Below are positions 1-9,520 of a stretch of DNA of 64,000 nucleotides, one piece after another (position 1 is the stretch's first letter; the number at the start of each line of letters is the position of its first letter). The stretch is taken from assembly GCA_934218695.1 (NCBI GenBank), contig CAKQDA010000002.1, forward strand, positions 124,001 through 188,000, written 5' to 3'. The stretch comes from an uncultured Succinivibrio sp. (GTDB lineage: Bacteria > Pseudomonadota > Gammaproteobacteria > Enterobacterales > Succinivibrionaceae). Made by a program: the position numbers and the translations under genes. A model generated the notes under the pieces. It saw only the letters and a list, made by a program, of their open reading frames with translations. It did no database searches and had not been told where the DNA came from.

Positions 1-1440
1 TTTAATATCGGTTCTGAAATCTTCACACCAAATAACACTTTTGATATTGAGCTTAACGCTTCAGCAAAACGAGTTGGTGTTTATTTTAATGAAGGTGATT
101 TGTCTTACCTTAACGGCGTAGATCTTTTAATTTGCCCAGAGGCTAAACGTTTTGAGCTGTCTGATGATAAAAAGAGAGTGGTTGATGCAGTATCACTGTC
201 ATCATCTCTGCACTGTTCTGTGGTGACAACAAATTTACTGGGATGCGAAAGCGGATCTGATATTTTTGACGGACTGTCTGTTATTGCAGATGATGGCAAG
301 CTCGTTTCACAGAGTAATTATCTTTCATTCAAGAGAGCTGATTTTATAACCGCAAACTCAGGAATCAGTAAGTTTCTTAATGAATATGACACAGTTGTAA
401 GAGCTGTAGCTTTAGGTCAGTTCGACTGGATGCTGAAGACCCGTTCCCATGGCTTTGCCTTATCCATGTCAGGTGGAGCTGATTCTGGTCTTTGTGCAAC
501 CTGTGTATGTTATGGCCAGCTGGCTGCGTTAGATGAGTTAGGCTATGATGAGTATAAGTCGCTGCTTTCATCTTTAAAATTTGATGTACCAGCTTTTTCA
601 GGAGATAAGCAGTCTTTTGTAAAAGAAAAGATCATGCCACAAATTCTGACAACTGTATATCAGGGGTCTGCAGTTTCGGGCTCAGTTACAAGAACAGCAG
701 CCTCAAAAGTAGCCAAAAACATTGGAGCTACACACTACGAATGGTCAATTGCAAAGCTGGTGGAGGACTATGTAGCTATCATCAATGGTACAACTCCTGA
801 TGACATTCTTAACTGGGACAGAGACGATTTGACATTACAGAATATTCAGGCCCGCTCTCGTGCACCTGGTATCTGGATGATTGCAAACCGTTATAACAAG
901 CTTTTGATGTCTACCTGTAATGCATCAGAGGATGCTGTAGGATACTGCACAATGGATGGTGATACTGCAGGTGGGCTCTCTCCTATAGGAGATGTCTCAA
1001 AGAGCAGAATTTTAAAAATCAATCAGCATATTGCAGATAACGGTATCGAAATTGTAAAGGGTGGACTGAAGCTTGATGTTCCTGATATGTCTTACATTTC
1101 AGCTCAAGCTCCTACAGCTGAACTAAAACCGGGACAGACTGATGAGCGAGATTTAATGCCATATGTGATCTTGGACAGAATTCATGTTCTGCACCAGGGT
1201 GAACTTTATACTCCACAGAGAATCCTTGATACATTAGTTGAAGAGTATCAGAATATATCTCGTGATGATCTGAAACTGTTTGTAAAACGTTACTTTACAA
1301 GGCTTGCAGTTAATCAGTGGAAACGTGAGAGGGGAGCTACCACCTTCCATATTGAAAAGACTGATTTAAATGCCAAGTCTGGTTTTATCTTTCCACTGCT
1401 GAATGATGGTTACAGATCACTGTTGGAAGATCTTAAGTAG
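1..1440 (+). CDS. nadE: glutamine-dependent NAD+ synthetase, 5' truncated by window edge
   Basis: The reading frame is open from base 1, so the true start lies before the window. The first ~110 residues look like the end of a nitrilase-type glutaminase domain, with core strands such as KRVGVYF and GVDLLICPEA. The rest is the synthetase domain with the PP-loop ATP motif LSMSGGADSGLCA. The family amidates nicotinate adenine dinucleotide to NAD+ using ammonia from glutamine, in the cytoplasm. The ending at TAG 1438-1440 looks normal. The catalytic cysteine of the glutaminase domain cannot be placed with confidence in the visible part. Family assignment is firm; completeness of the glutaminase half cannot be judged. 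Confidence 0.9.
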   Translation, partial: FNIGSEIFTPNNTFDIELNASAKRVGVYFNEGDLSYLNGVDLLICPEAKRFELSDDKKRVVDAVSLSSSLHCSVVTTNLLGCESGSDIFDGLSVIADDGKLVSQSNYLSFKRADFITANSGISKFLNEYDTVVRAVALGQFDWMLKTRSHGFALSMSGGADSGLCATCVCYGQLAALDELGYDEYKSLLSSLKFDVPAFSGDKQSFVKEKIMPQILTTVYQGSAVSGSVTRTAASKVAKNIGATHYEWSIAKLVEDYVAIINGTTPDDILNWDRDDLTLQNIQARSRAPGIWMIANRYNKLLMSTCNASEDAVGYCTMDGDTAGGLSPIGDVSKSRILKINQHIADNGIEIVKGGLKLDVPDMSYISAQAPTAELKPGQTDERDLMPYVILDRIHVLHQGELYTPQRILDTLVEEYQNISRDDLKLFVKRYFTRLAVNQWKRERGATTFHIEKTDLNAKSGFIFPLLNDGYRSLLEDLK

Positions 1441-1463
1441 TAACAGCTCATACCTTAATCTAA

Positions 1464-1499
1464 AAACGTAGTGAAAATTTATAAACTTTTGCTACGTTT
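1464..1499 (+). terminator. hairpin downstream of nadE
   Basis: AAACGTAG (1464-1471) pairs with CTACGTTT (1492-1499), followed by an AT-rich tract with a short T run. It is positioned to end nadE transcription, but the loop is long (20 nt) and the U-tract weak. Confidence 0.4.
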
Positions 1500-1554
1500 A
1501 TAGAATTTTTGCCATCAGAATAAGAGAAAATACTGTAACAATAGCTTACTTTTA

Positions 1555-1605
1555 ATAACTCAACTCAAGCATGTTGAATAGAAATAAAATGCATAGTTGA
1601 GTTAT
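1555..1605. repeat. 11-bp dyad with inner stem (AACTCAAC hairpin)
   Basis: ATAACTCAACT (1555-1565) is perfectly complementary to 1595-1605, and inner GCAT/ATGC halves (1569-1572, 1589-1592) can extend the stem. A related dyad with the same AACTCAA/TTGAGTT core occurs at 9429-9466. Either could be a small repeat family or a bidirectional terminator between nadE and the converging pseudogene. Confidence 0.45.
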
Positions 1606-1657
1606 ATTTAAATTGCAGGTATCAGAACAATAATTGAGCCAAGAGAGAACTCTTACT

Positions 1658-2373
1658 TTAATTTTTTGACACTAACAGCACAGTTCTTACTTGAAAAGGC
1701 AATTCCATAAGCATAGATACATTTTGGCATTCTGTTTTGCATAAAAGGAGAGGCGTAATTCTTATTTTCTATCTGAGCTACAGCATCCGCACTTAAGGTG
1801 ATTAAGTCAGAACCAACACAAGCAGATTTAATTTCGATGATTACGAGTTTATCTTCTCTTTTACTCTTAAAGATAATATCAGCATAACCGTCTCCTGACT
1901 CTACATTAGAGTGGTACTCACTTATGGATGATTTGCAGTTTGCAAAAATACCGTTTAGAAAACCATGATAGTAGTTCTCATGAGGAGCTTTTGTAGCACT
2001 GTCTCTAATTGAAATATAGTTCTGTAAAAGGTCGAAGATGGTGTCAGATGCAGAATCAGCATCACCTTTAAAAAGATTGTTTGCAAGAGAGTCAGCTACA
2101 GAGTCTGTAACAATCTCTGTATTAAATCTCTTCTGAATATTGCTTATAAAACATTCTCTGATTTTCAGATTTGGTATTCTTGCAAAGACGTCTTGGTCTT
2201 GTAAAGAGCAGTACTGCAGAACTATCAGGCTCAGTTTTACCGTCTGAAGGTATTTCCTCTGAGAATACTGTCTTCAGATAAGCGGTTTTATCTACATAGT
2301 AACGGTTTGAGGTTCTTACCTTAGCAAAGTTATCGTAACCTGTAGGCAGTAGAAGAAATGTCTTGTCGCTCAT
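1658..2373 (-). pseudogene. decayed AAA-ATPase / PD-(D/E)XK nuclease family protein
   Basis: The N-terminal part (2373 downward) reads MSDKTFLLLPTGYDNFAKV and then LLFTRPRRL, the start of the AAA-ATPase-like domain (PF09820-type), which normally continues as RPRRFGKT. Just after this point the frame jumps straight into the C-terminal PDDEXK_9-like part (DUF1703), ending in frame at TAA 1658-1660. That part includes GYADIIFKSKREDKLVIIEIKSA, with D and E-x-K residues of the nuclease fold. The middle of the gene, roughly 300 codons including the Walker A lysine, is missing, and a frameshift separates the halves. A second decayed paralogue lies at 46665-48083. These proteins are usually multicopy and of unknown function. 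It cannot encode the full protein. Confidence 0.85.
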
Positions 2374-2680
2374 GTTAATGTCATGTTTATAAATTAGTTC
2401 TGATTATACATTAACAGATTGCCTCTTATCTAAGATAAGGTCTTATATTTGAAATTTATTTAAATGAAAGTGAAATTTTTTAAAAGCAATTTTGAGTTTA
2501 TTCTCGAAAAAAACTGATCCGACAATTGCATCAGAATTTCATAGTAGAGAGCGTTTTGTTGCAGTACAAATCGGATTTCTGATTTACTAATTTGTACAAT
2601 TCTTTTGTTGCTAACTCATCTGTCTTAGAATGCATTTGTAATGCACAACTCATTTATTTGTTGTGTTTAATTTTATTCAC

Positions 2681-2709
2681 TTAAAAGATAAATATAAAAA
2701 AGTTATAAT
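2681..2709 (+). promoter_or_regulatory. putative sigma-70 promoter of msbA
   Basis: A perfect -10 TATAAT (2704-2709) with a weak -35 TTAAAA (2681-2686) at 17-bp spacing lies 35 bp before the msbA start. An AAAGG ribosome site follows at about 2734-2738. The rest of the 2374-2744 gap is AT-rich with no gene seen. Confidence 0.5.
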
Positions 2710-2744
2710 GTGCAACTGATAGTGTATGTCTTAAAAGGTTAGTA

Positions 2745-4637
2745 ATGAAAAAGAAACACTCAGCTCAAAGACTTGATTTGATCGTAGAACAAGGATCATT
2801 GTCTCCATTAGCAGGATTGAAAAAATTCTGGCCATTTTTAAAACCATATATCCTTTTAACAATCTTAGGTGTGTTGCTTACAATTCCTGTAGGTGGTTTA
2901 GATGCAGCTGTAGCATCTTTCTTAAAGCCATTCATGGATAACGTAATGGTTGATAAAAATACTGAATTTGCTCTTAAGGTCCCTTTTATAATTATTGGAT
3001 TTACTTTAGTGCAGGGTATCTGCATTTATACCTCCAATATTGTAAATACATATGTAGGTTCAAGAATTTCAACTGATTTGAAACTTGCTTTGTACAAAAA
3101 GCTTATAGTAAGTGAATCAACATTCTTTGATAAAAATACATCCGGAATTGTGCTTTTAAGATTCTGTAATGATGCAGATTCTGCAACAACGGGGCTTATC
3201 ACTAATGTAAAACTGTTTCTGTCTAAGTTCTGGTCTTCATTGGGGCTTCTGGTAGTGCTTCTGTGGAACTCATGGCAGCTGTCTTTTATTGCCTTAGGTG
3301 TACTTGTCATACTGGTAATACCTATGAAGATAGCAAGAAAGAAAGTTATGAAGATCATGTCTAAAAATGTTGAAGCGCAGACAAAGATCAATACTACATA
3401 TGTCGAGACGTATTCAGGCATCAAGATCATAAAATCTTTTAACCTAATCAGAACAATGTATGAGAAGTTCCACAGGGAAGTGGAGGATATCTTTAAATTC
3501 TCAATGAAGATGACAAGAGATACAAACTGGCTGTCTCCTGCCATGCATCTTGTTACAGCCTGCGGTGTAGCGGGAGTTCTCTACTACGGAATGTACTTAA
3601 TTACAACTGGTGTCATTACTTCTGGTACTTTCGTTGCCTTCCTTGCTGCTCTGATTATGCTGTACACTCCGATTAAGAGTATAGGAAACAACTATGTCGG
3701 ACTCCAGACAGCTTTACTGGCTTTAGAGCGTATTTATGTGATCCTGGATGCTCCATCATACGAAACAGATGACGGTGAGGGTAAAAAGGATCTTAAATCA
3801 GTTTCAAAAGAGATTAGATTTAACCATGTAAACTTTTCTTATGACGGTCAGAGAATGATCCTAAAGGATGTAAATCTATCTGTGCCAATCGGTAAAAAAG
3901 TGGCACTTGTTGGAAACTCTGGTGGTGGTAAATCTACTGTCTGCTCTTTAATTCCAAGGTTATATGAGCTGGATTCAGGCTCTATTACAATTGACGGAAC
4001 CGATATCACTGAATATACACTGTCGTCTTTGAGAGACAAGATTTCAATGGTGTTTCAGGATAACTTCCTCTTTGACGGTACACTAAAACAGAATCTGCTG
4101 TACGGTAAGGCTGATGCTACTGATGAGGAAATTGACAGAGCCATCAAGAGCGCCTATCTGGATGAGTTCATACAGAAACTGCCAAATGGTATTGATACAG
4201 TGATCGGTGAACGTGGCTTACTGTTATCAGGAGGTCAGAAACAGCGTCTGGCTATTGCAAGAGCTATCCTTAAAAATTCACCAATTGTTATTTTAGATGA
4301 GGCTACCTCAGCTTTGGATAACAAGTCTGAAAAGGTGGTTCAGAGAGCTTTAGACAAGCTAATGGAAGGCAGAACCACAATTGTGATTGCACACAGATTA
4401 TCAACAGTAATGGATGCTGATAAGATCCTCGTTATAAATGACGGTCAGGTTGTTGAAGAAGGAACTCACAGCGATTTATTAAAAAAGAATGGGGCATATG
4501 CCTTACTGTACAGATCTCAGTTCTCAAAATCTCATCATGATGAAATTTCAGACAATGAATCTTTAGTGAATAAGAATGAGTCAGAAATTTCAGCTGACGA
4601 CAGACTGTTGAAGTCTGAGACTAAAGAAAAGGATTAG
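2745..4637 (+). CDS. msbA: MsbA-type ABC exporter (lipid A core flippase)
   Basis: A 630-aa half-transporter: an N-terminal six-helix ABC membrane domain (about residues 25-335), then a nucleotide-binding domain. The NBD has Walker A GNSGGGKST, a Q-loop in MVFQDNF, signature LSGGQKQR, Walker B VILDEATSALD and H-loop IVIAHRLST. Such proteins work as inner-membrane homodimers; MsbA flips lipid A-core to the periplasmic leaflet. Spacing, length and N-terminal topology fit MsbA, and a Wzz-type gene follows. About 45 charged, Ser/Glu-rich residues follow the NBD, a little longer than usual. Substrate is inferred from family; another lipid or drug exporter cannot be excluded. The ATG follows a clear AAAGG site. 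Confidence 0.85.
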   Translation: MKKKHSAQRLDLIVEQGSLSPLAGLKKFWPFLKPYILLTILGVLLTIPVGGLDAAVASFLKPFMDNVMVDKNTEFALKVPFIIIGFTLVQGICIYTSNIVNTYVGSRISTDLKLALYKKLIVSESTFFDKNTSGIVLLRFCNDADSATTGLITNVKLFLSKFWSSLGLLVVLLWNSWQLSFIALGVLVILVIPMKIARKKVMKIMSKNVEAQTKINTTYVETYSGIKIIKSFNLIRTMYEKFHREVEDIFKFSMKMTRDTNWLSPAMHLVTACGVAGVLYYGMYLITTGVITSGTFVAFLAALIMLYTPIKSIGNNYVGLQTALLALERIYVILDAPSYETDDGEGKKDLKSVSKEIRFNHVNFSYDGQRMILKDVNLSVPIGKKVALVGNSGGGKSTVCSLIPRLYELDSGSITIDGTDITEYTLSSLRDKISMVFQDNFLFDGTLKQNLLYGKADATDEEIDRAIKSAYLDEFIQKLPNGIDTVIGERGLLLSGGQKQRLAIARAILKNSPIVILDEATSALDNKSEKVVQRALDKLMEGRTTIVIAHRLSTVMDADKILVINDGQVVEEGTHSDLLKKNGAYALLYRSQFSKSHHDEISDNESLVNKNESEISADDRLLKSETKEKD

Positions 4638-5123
4638 AAACAGTCACTGAATTCTCATCATAAAAATCTTCTATTGTGGTGCTGTAGCATTTTATCATAG
4701 CTTTTTTGTGTACAGCACCATTCATTTGAAGTTAAGATCACCTGTAAAACTCCTGATTAACTCACTCAAAACATAATTTTTATTCTACTTTCCGAGAATA
4801 TATCCTGTCATGAATATATGTGAATATGCCTTTTACTTTTAAGTGATTCTTATAAATCACACATATAATTAGTTCGTGACTGAAACTCTAATATCCTGTA
4901 AAATAGCGTCGATCAGATTTTAAATTAACGATAACTGCATAAATAAGTGTTTATCATGACAGCTTTTGTTTTTAGCTGTCTCTTGTTATAAACAACCTGA
5001 CTCTTTTAGAAAAAAATAATTCATTATAATGAGCAGGTCTTAGGTTGTAAGCAAAATGTTCATGAGTTCATGCTATTTCTGCAGTGTATCTCTATATAAT
5101 CCATCTTAAATGGAGTTGTGTTC
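4638..5123. other. msbA-wzz intergenic region with two dyads
   Basis: No gene seen. TGGTGCTGTA (4677-4686) and its exact complement (4711-4720) enclose a 24-nt loop just after msbA. A tighter hairpin, GACAGCT/AGCTGTC with a 9-nt loop, sits at 4958-4980 and is followed by a mildly U-rich stretch; it could be a terminator upstream of the next promoter. The remainder is AT-rich. Confidence 0.5.
5004..5030 (+). promoter_or_regulatory. putative promoter of the wzz-like gene
   Basis: A perfect -10 TATAAT at 5025-5030 is preceded by a weak TTTTAG-like -35. It would leave a leader of roughly 85 nt before the start at 5124. Confidence 0.4.
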
Positions 5124-6572
5124 ATGGAAGCTCAAAATGCGGAGATCGAGATCGATCTTGTGCGACTATTCAAATTTATCCTCTCTAAATGGAAAGTTTT
5201 ACTTGTATCTGGTTTGATACTGTCAGTAATTGCTTTCTCATACAAATTTTACGGTTTCAACTATTCAAAGCTGCCACTGGATCAAATCAATAAGCTTTTT
5301 GAAATCGAAAGACTGGAAAAACAGCCTGATGGCAGAATGGTAAAGCAGAAAATTAAAGTAAGCTATGAACTTTATAAAGAAGACTATTATTCAAGGCTTA
5401 GTGAGTATGAGAGTAAGAAAGCTGATCTTGAGAATATGAAGAAATCAATTTCAACTGAAATAAAAGGTCTTCAAAGAAATCTCTCAACAGAGAGTGAATA
5501 TACAGAAAACTCACTTTTATACACTTTAGATACTGATGAACACTATGAGTCAGAGTATTTTATTGATATTCAGGAAAGAACCAAAAGCGGTTCTGTTTTG
5601 AGTGTTCCTTCAAACGACAACGATTCATCAATCAATAATACTACAGCTGAATCAAGAGTAATTAGTCTGGCATCAAAAATTATCAGTTCACAGTCAGAGT
5701 TAAATGAACTGTCATCTGAACTTGGTATTTCTCACAAGCTGTCATTAAAAGCAGTAAATGAGTTAATTTCATTCAACCATAACGGTGGCAGAACAATTGA
5801 TATTACTGTTAAAGCTAATAATCAAAATAATCTTGCTGTTTTAGAGAAATTTGTTTTAAATCTAGAGCAGGAACTGAAAGATGAAATGGGGGATCAGTTC
5901 ATAATCAAGTCTAAAAAGGTATCATCAGGTGCTGTAACAGGAAATTACATTCAGGATTTAAAGAATAATGAAGATCTTTTAATCTCATCTTTAAAATCAC
6001 AGATTAGCTCTAAGAACGATGAAATAAATTCTTTAGTTCAGCCTGTACCATTAGAGGACAAGCTCATTGAGCTGTCATCATATAAGCTACATAAGTACAT
6101 TATCTTTATTCTTGCAGGTTTATTTGGCGGTATCTTTATTGCTTCATGTGTTTATGGTGCAAAATATCTGTTTGAAGGCAAGCTAAGAGATAAAAACTAC
6201 CTAAAAGATCTTTATGACTTAAGATTATTAGGTTGCCTGCATGAGAGTGATTTTGCTGAGGAATCAGTCGGAGAAAAAGACAAACTCAAAGAACTCGTAA
6301 AGCTCTTACTGCAGGGCAATAAATCTATTGCAATTTCATCAAGCTTGAACGAGAGAGAGTTCTCTAATATCGTCTCAGTAGTAAGAGAAAAGGCACTGGA
6401 AAACAATGCATCAGTTAAAGTAATTACAGATGAGACAATGTCTGAAATCTCTGACTGTGACGGTGTGATTGTGGTTGAAAAACTGGATGTTTCTGATTTA
6501 AGCAAAGCTTTAGACAATCTTGAAGTGTTAAAGGGGTTCAATGTAAATCTGCTGGGACTTGCATTAGCTTAA
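5124..6572 (+). CDS. Wzz/polysaccharide co-polymerase family chain-length regulator
   Basis: A 482-aa inner-membrane protein with the two-helix PCP layout. TM1 is near residues 25-45 (KVLLVSGLILSVIAFSY), followed by a long coiled-coil-rich periplasmic region (about 50-325), and TM2 follows (YIIFILAGLFGGIFIA). A ~125-residue cytoplasmic tail comes after TM2. The tail has a Rossmann-like pattern (SIAISSSLNE, DCDGVIVVEKLDVSDL) resembling a BY-kinase fold without Walker A or a Tyr cluster. The family controls the length of O-antigen or capsule chains. ATG 5124 is preferred over GTG 5118 because a GGAG site lies 8 bp before it. It sits beside msbA and the polysaccharide locus. Confidence 0.75.
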   Translation: MEAQNAEIEIDLVRLFKFILSKWKVLLVSGLILSVIAFSYKFYGFNYSKLPLDQINKLFEIERLEKQPDGRMVKQKIKVSYELYKEDYYSRLSEYESKKADLENMKKSISTEIKGLQRNLSTESEYTENSLLYTLDTDEHYESEYFIDIQERTKSGSVLSVPSNDNDSSINNTTAESRVISLASKIISSQSELNELSSELGISHKLSLKAVNELISFNHNGGRTIDITVKANNQNNLAVLEKFVLNLEQELKDEMGDQFIIKSKKVSSGAVTGNYIQDLKNNEDLLISSLKSQISSKNDEINSLVQPVPLEDKLIELSSYKLHKYIIFILAGLFGGIFIASCVYGAKYLFEGKLRDKNYLKDLYDLRLLGCLHESDFAEESVGEKDKLKELVKLLLQGNKSIAISSSLNEREFSNIVSVVREKALENNASVKVITDETMSEISDCDGVIVVEKLDVSDLSKALDNLEVLKGFNVNLLGLALA

Positions 6573-6638
6573 TTGTCTCAATCTTGTAATAAAGCTATTA
6601 TCAAAGATACAGATCACATGATGAGAGCTTTATAGAAT

Positions 6639-6675
6639 AAGGAAACTCTTAACATTAATCATGAGGAGTTTCCTT
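6639..6675 (+). terminator. terminator after the wzz-like gene
   Basis: AAGGAAACTC (6639-6648) and GAGTTTCCTT (6666-6675) form a perfect 10-bp stem with a 17-nt loop, followed by AATTTTAC. It may also serve the converging gene from the other side. Confidence 0.6.
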
Positions 6676-6737
6676 AATTTTACATATTATATCTTGCGTA
6701 GGCCCTGAGTGTAGGATTGTGGCCATATTAAGAATAA

Positions 6738-7508
6738 TCATTTCTTGCTTTTAAACTTAAATTTTAAACCTAAAAGGCAAAATACATAATGCTCATGGTA
6801 ATAGGTTAAGGATAATAGTCTCTGTAAGAAAGATAACTTCTGATGCTCTACACCATCATATTTGATGCAATACTTTCTGTCAGATTTAAACATTTTTTTA
6901 ATAAATTTCGAACTGTGTGATGTCAATGATTCTAAATGTTTAACTTTTAGATTTGTAATTAGATAGTTTTGTTGACCTGACTGCTGATTTTTTCTAAAAA
7001 GGAAATGATCTCCATAAAAAACTTTAATTTCGTTTGGAATTTCGAAATAATTTGTTTTCTTTCCAAAATATGCAGATCCCCAAAAACCCGTCATTCTATC
7101 AGATTTTATAAATTTTATTTCACTATCTTCTGGGTAATTATCAAACTCACTTTTAGGTGTATTAGTTGCACAATCAATACCAGCCAGACCAACAGATTCA
7201 TCTGAATTTGATAGAAAATTTTCAACTGATGAGAATAAATTTTTTGGAAATATGATATCGTCATTAAGTATTCCAAAATAAGGAATGTCTTTAGATGACA
7301 GTTTTATTCCCAAATTCCAGGCAGGATTAACAAAGAGATTTTTATTCTGGACAAAAACTTTTACTTTTTTTAGCCCAGTCTTAAGATCTTTTCCTGAATT
7401 ATCGATAATAAGTATTTCCCCTACAGAATTATCCGAATCAAGTTCAGACAAAAGTTTGTTCAGAATATCAAGATCTTTTTGCATTGTAGGGATAATAATT
7501 GAAAGCAT
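6738..7508 (-). CDS. GT2-family glycosyltransferase
   Basis: A 256-aa protein with a GT-A start, LSIIIPTMQKDLDILNKLL, then EILIIDNSG and, at about residue 85, FGILNDDIIFP. The last carries the DD acidic pair expected to bind the metal and nucleotide sugar. GT2 enzymes add sugars from nucleotide donors to lipid-linked glycans on the cytoplasmic face of the membrane. The C-terminal ~30 residues are basic and hydrophobic, suggesting peripheral membrane binding. It lies at the edge of the polysaccharide locus, converging on wzz. Acceptor and sugar cannot be told from the sequence. Confidence 0.75.
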   Translation of the reverse strand: MLSIIIPTMQKDLDILNKLLSELDSDNSVGEILIIDNSGKDLKTGLKKVKVFVQNKNLFVNPAWNLGIKLSSKDIPYFGILNDDIIFPKNLFSSVENFLSNSDESVGLAGIDCATNTPKSEFDNYPEDSEIKFIKSDRMTGFWGSAYFGKKTNYFEIPNEIKVFYGDHFLFRKNQQSGQQNYLITNLKVKHLESLTSHSSKFIKKMFKSDRKYCIKYDGVEHQKLSFLQRLLSLTYYHEHYVFCLLGLKFKFKSKK

Positions 7509-7701
7509 AAGGCTCCATAAAAAGAAGATTCAGTTTAATTCAGATATAATAACAAGCATTGACTACATTAATTGACGAGACTTAGTAAACATACTTTTAA
7601 CAAGAGTTATAATTTTTTAAGAATTATTAATTTTTTTACATGATGCCATAAAGTATTATTGAAAAGTTTTAAATTGTCGGCAACAAAGTCAACTGATTTT
7701 G

Positions 7702-7817
7702 TTAAACACATGACTTGATTTCTTTACTTATTGTTGAGTATTTATCAATAAATTTTTCAAAACATATTGTTTCTTTAACATTTCTTTTGGATTTTTGTCC
7801 AAGATGCAGATAACAAT
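7702..7817 (-). pseudogene. C-terminal fragment of a gene cut by the IS element
   Basis: On the minus strand, an open frame runs out of the IS end and reads PHCYLHLGQKSKRN, then KFIDKYSTISKEIKSCV, before TAA at 7702-7704. Residue composition looks like the tail of a glycosyltransferase or similar cytoplasmic protein. No matching upstream half is seen on the far side of the IS at 9416, so that half was lost or moved. The family is uncertain. Confidence 0.35.
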
Positions 7818-9415
7818 GCGGTTTAACACTGCATTTGTTCTTTAAAATACGATTTTTGATTATTAAGACAATTGTGGTAGCTGAATGTACATTTTGATGT
7901 AGTCAGTTATACCCGAGTACCACTCTGAGATTTTATCTGATATTACTTCTTTAGCTTTAGCAAGTTTACCTTTACGTAAACAACATGCTGCATCTAAAGA
8001 AATGTCAATGTCATCAATCAGAGATAGCAGAGTCTGAAGAGCTTCAGCAAAGCTAACAGCAGTAAGTTCAGAGCGGGTACTGTAGAAAAGTTCTCCAATA
8101 GAACGAGGAGCGTTATCGGGTCTTCTGTTGAACTCCGTGAGCAACAATCTGATACTTGAGATAACCATAAAGGCATTACAGGTATCAAAGTCATGAGCCT
8201 GACATGCGTTCTTTGAGCCAAGGCAACTTCAATGGTCCATCTTCTGCCATAAAGTTCTATTACTTTCTCAGGTGATAAGTTAAGGTCTGTGCTTACAATA
8301 CAAATCCAGTCCTTAGAGTTTCTTGCCTTTACAAAGACAAGTCTGACTCTAAGATTTTTGTTGGTATAAGCAATGATGGAAGTTATCAGATTACCTTTGT
8401 TTAATCTGCCACCATTGATATGTTTAAGCAGCTTGATTTGAGAAAAGGATTTAGAAGAGTCTTTCAAAAGCTTGAACTGTAGATTGCTTTTAACAAGACA
8501 GATACTCTGTAATCCCATCTCTTTAAGCTTTCTGACAAGGTAGTCAGAAAAGAACCAGGAGTCCATCAGAATGTAAGATGCAGCATTGCTCTTACAGTAC
8601 GTCTGCACATACTGATGAGAACTTTAGTTTTCTTTTTACAGGCAGTCTTTCTGCGTTTTGCTCTGGTGGTTCTGTTATCAATGTTATTCTCATCAGCTTT
8701 TCTGATTAGATCGTTCTCTCTGTTAGAAACTATGAGATAACTTAATACAGGAATATGGTTAATTCTGTCAGTCCGCCTAAGACTAAATCAGTAAAAGCTT
8801 TTACTATTTTACCTTTGACATGGTTAAACTGTTTTGATAAGAGTTCTACCTTCTTACCTCTGCATCTTTCAATCATGGTATCGTCTACAACCAGACAGTT
8901 AATCTGCTCTTTATTCAGTTTACAGTTAAATCTGATGATGAATGTGGCTATATTGAACATTAAAGACTGCCAGTCATACTTTGGATTGCAAAGGAATCTG
9001 TATGCTGAATTTCTACTAAAAGATAATGCTTTACCTTCAGTAGATTCAAAGAATCTGTATAGATTAGGATAACCTTTGAATACAGAAGAGATAGGTACAT
9101 TTAAGATGGTAAATGCATCAGCACCTGAACGCTTTTCAAACTTGGCGTTACGTAAAAGAGTACTTATACCGATGTAAGTAAGAATTGACTCAAAAGAAAT
9201 TGCTCTATTGCAAGAAGATGATTTTTGTTTATCATAATATCGTGTGCATAATCTGATTTAACTTATTGATTTTACAGCTTAAATTACATCATTTTATACA
9301 CATTCTTTTAACAAAAATCACCTCTTAAACAGCATTATTAAGCCATTTTTACTTATCACATTAGTCTTGATAATCAAAAATCGAATTTTAAAGAACAAAA
9401 ACAGTGCTTGACCGC
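7818..9415 (-). mobile_element. IS4-type insertion sequence with ~50-bp terminal inverted repeats
   Basis: Bases 7818-7868 and 9365-9415 are imperfect inverted repeats of about 50 bp, with a shared core TTGTTCTTTAAAAT and then CGATTTTTGATTAT. They enclose a decayed DDE transposase on the minus strand, giving a 1.6-kb element. No convincing target duplication is visible at the edges. Confidence 0.8.
7863..9240 (-). pseudogene. decayed IS4-type DDE transposase
   Basis: Fragments in different minus-strand frames cover a typical IS4-like transposase. The N-terminal piece is open from about 9240 to 8742 and contains CLVVDDTMIERCRGKKVELL, with the first catalytic Asp region. The middle piece (8608-8018) has ILMDSWFFSDYLVRK and the Y-x(2)-R-E-like motif ELYGRRWTIEV. 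The C-terminal piece (8168-7863) carries FNRRPDNAPRSIGELFYSTR. At least two frame changes and a disrupted stretch at 8610-8740 separate the pieces. No active enzyme can be made; the ends might still be mobilised by a relative elsewhere. Confidence 0.8.
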
Positions 9416-9428
9416 TTATATTTAATGT

Positions 9429-9466
9429 TTTAACTCAAATTTTTGAAATGCAAAAGTTGAGTTAAA
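9429..9466. repeat. 10-bp dyad, AACTCAA core
   Basis: TTTAACTCAA (9429-9438) pairs perfectly with TTGAGTTAAA (9457-9466) across an 18-nt loop. It lies just outside the IS4-type element and downstream of the glycosyltransferase at 9521, so it could be that gene's terminator. The core matches the dyad at 1555-1605. Confidence 0.45.
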
Positions 9467-9520
9467 CAATAAAAGTCATAGATATCTTCACTTATACAAG
9501 AGTTTAACATATTTCAAAAC

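Noticed and set aside
4677..4720. Inverted repeat considered as an integron attC site
   Set aside because: The arms lack the conserved R-box/L-box core (GTTRRRY) and there is no integrase or cassette array.
7285..7575. Open frame on the plus strand opposite the GT2 gene
   Set aside because: It is the antisense of a clear glycosyltransferase gene and has no recognisable motif or ribosome site.
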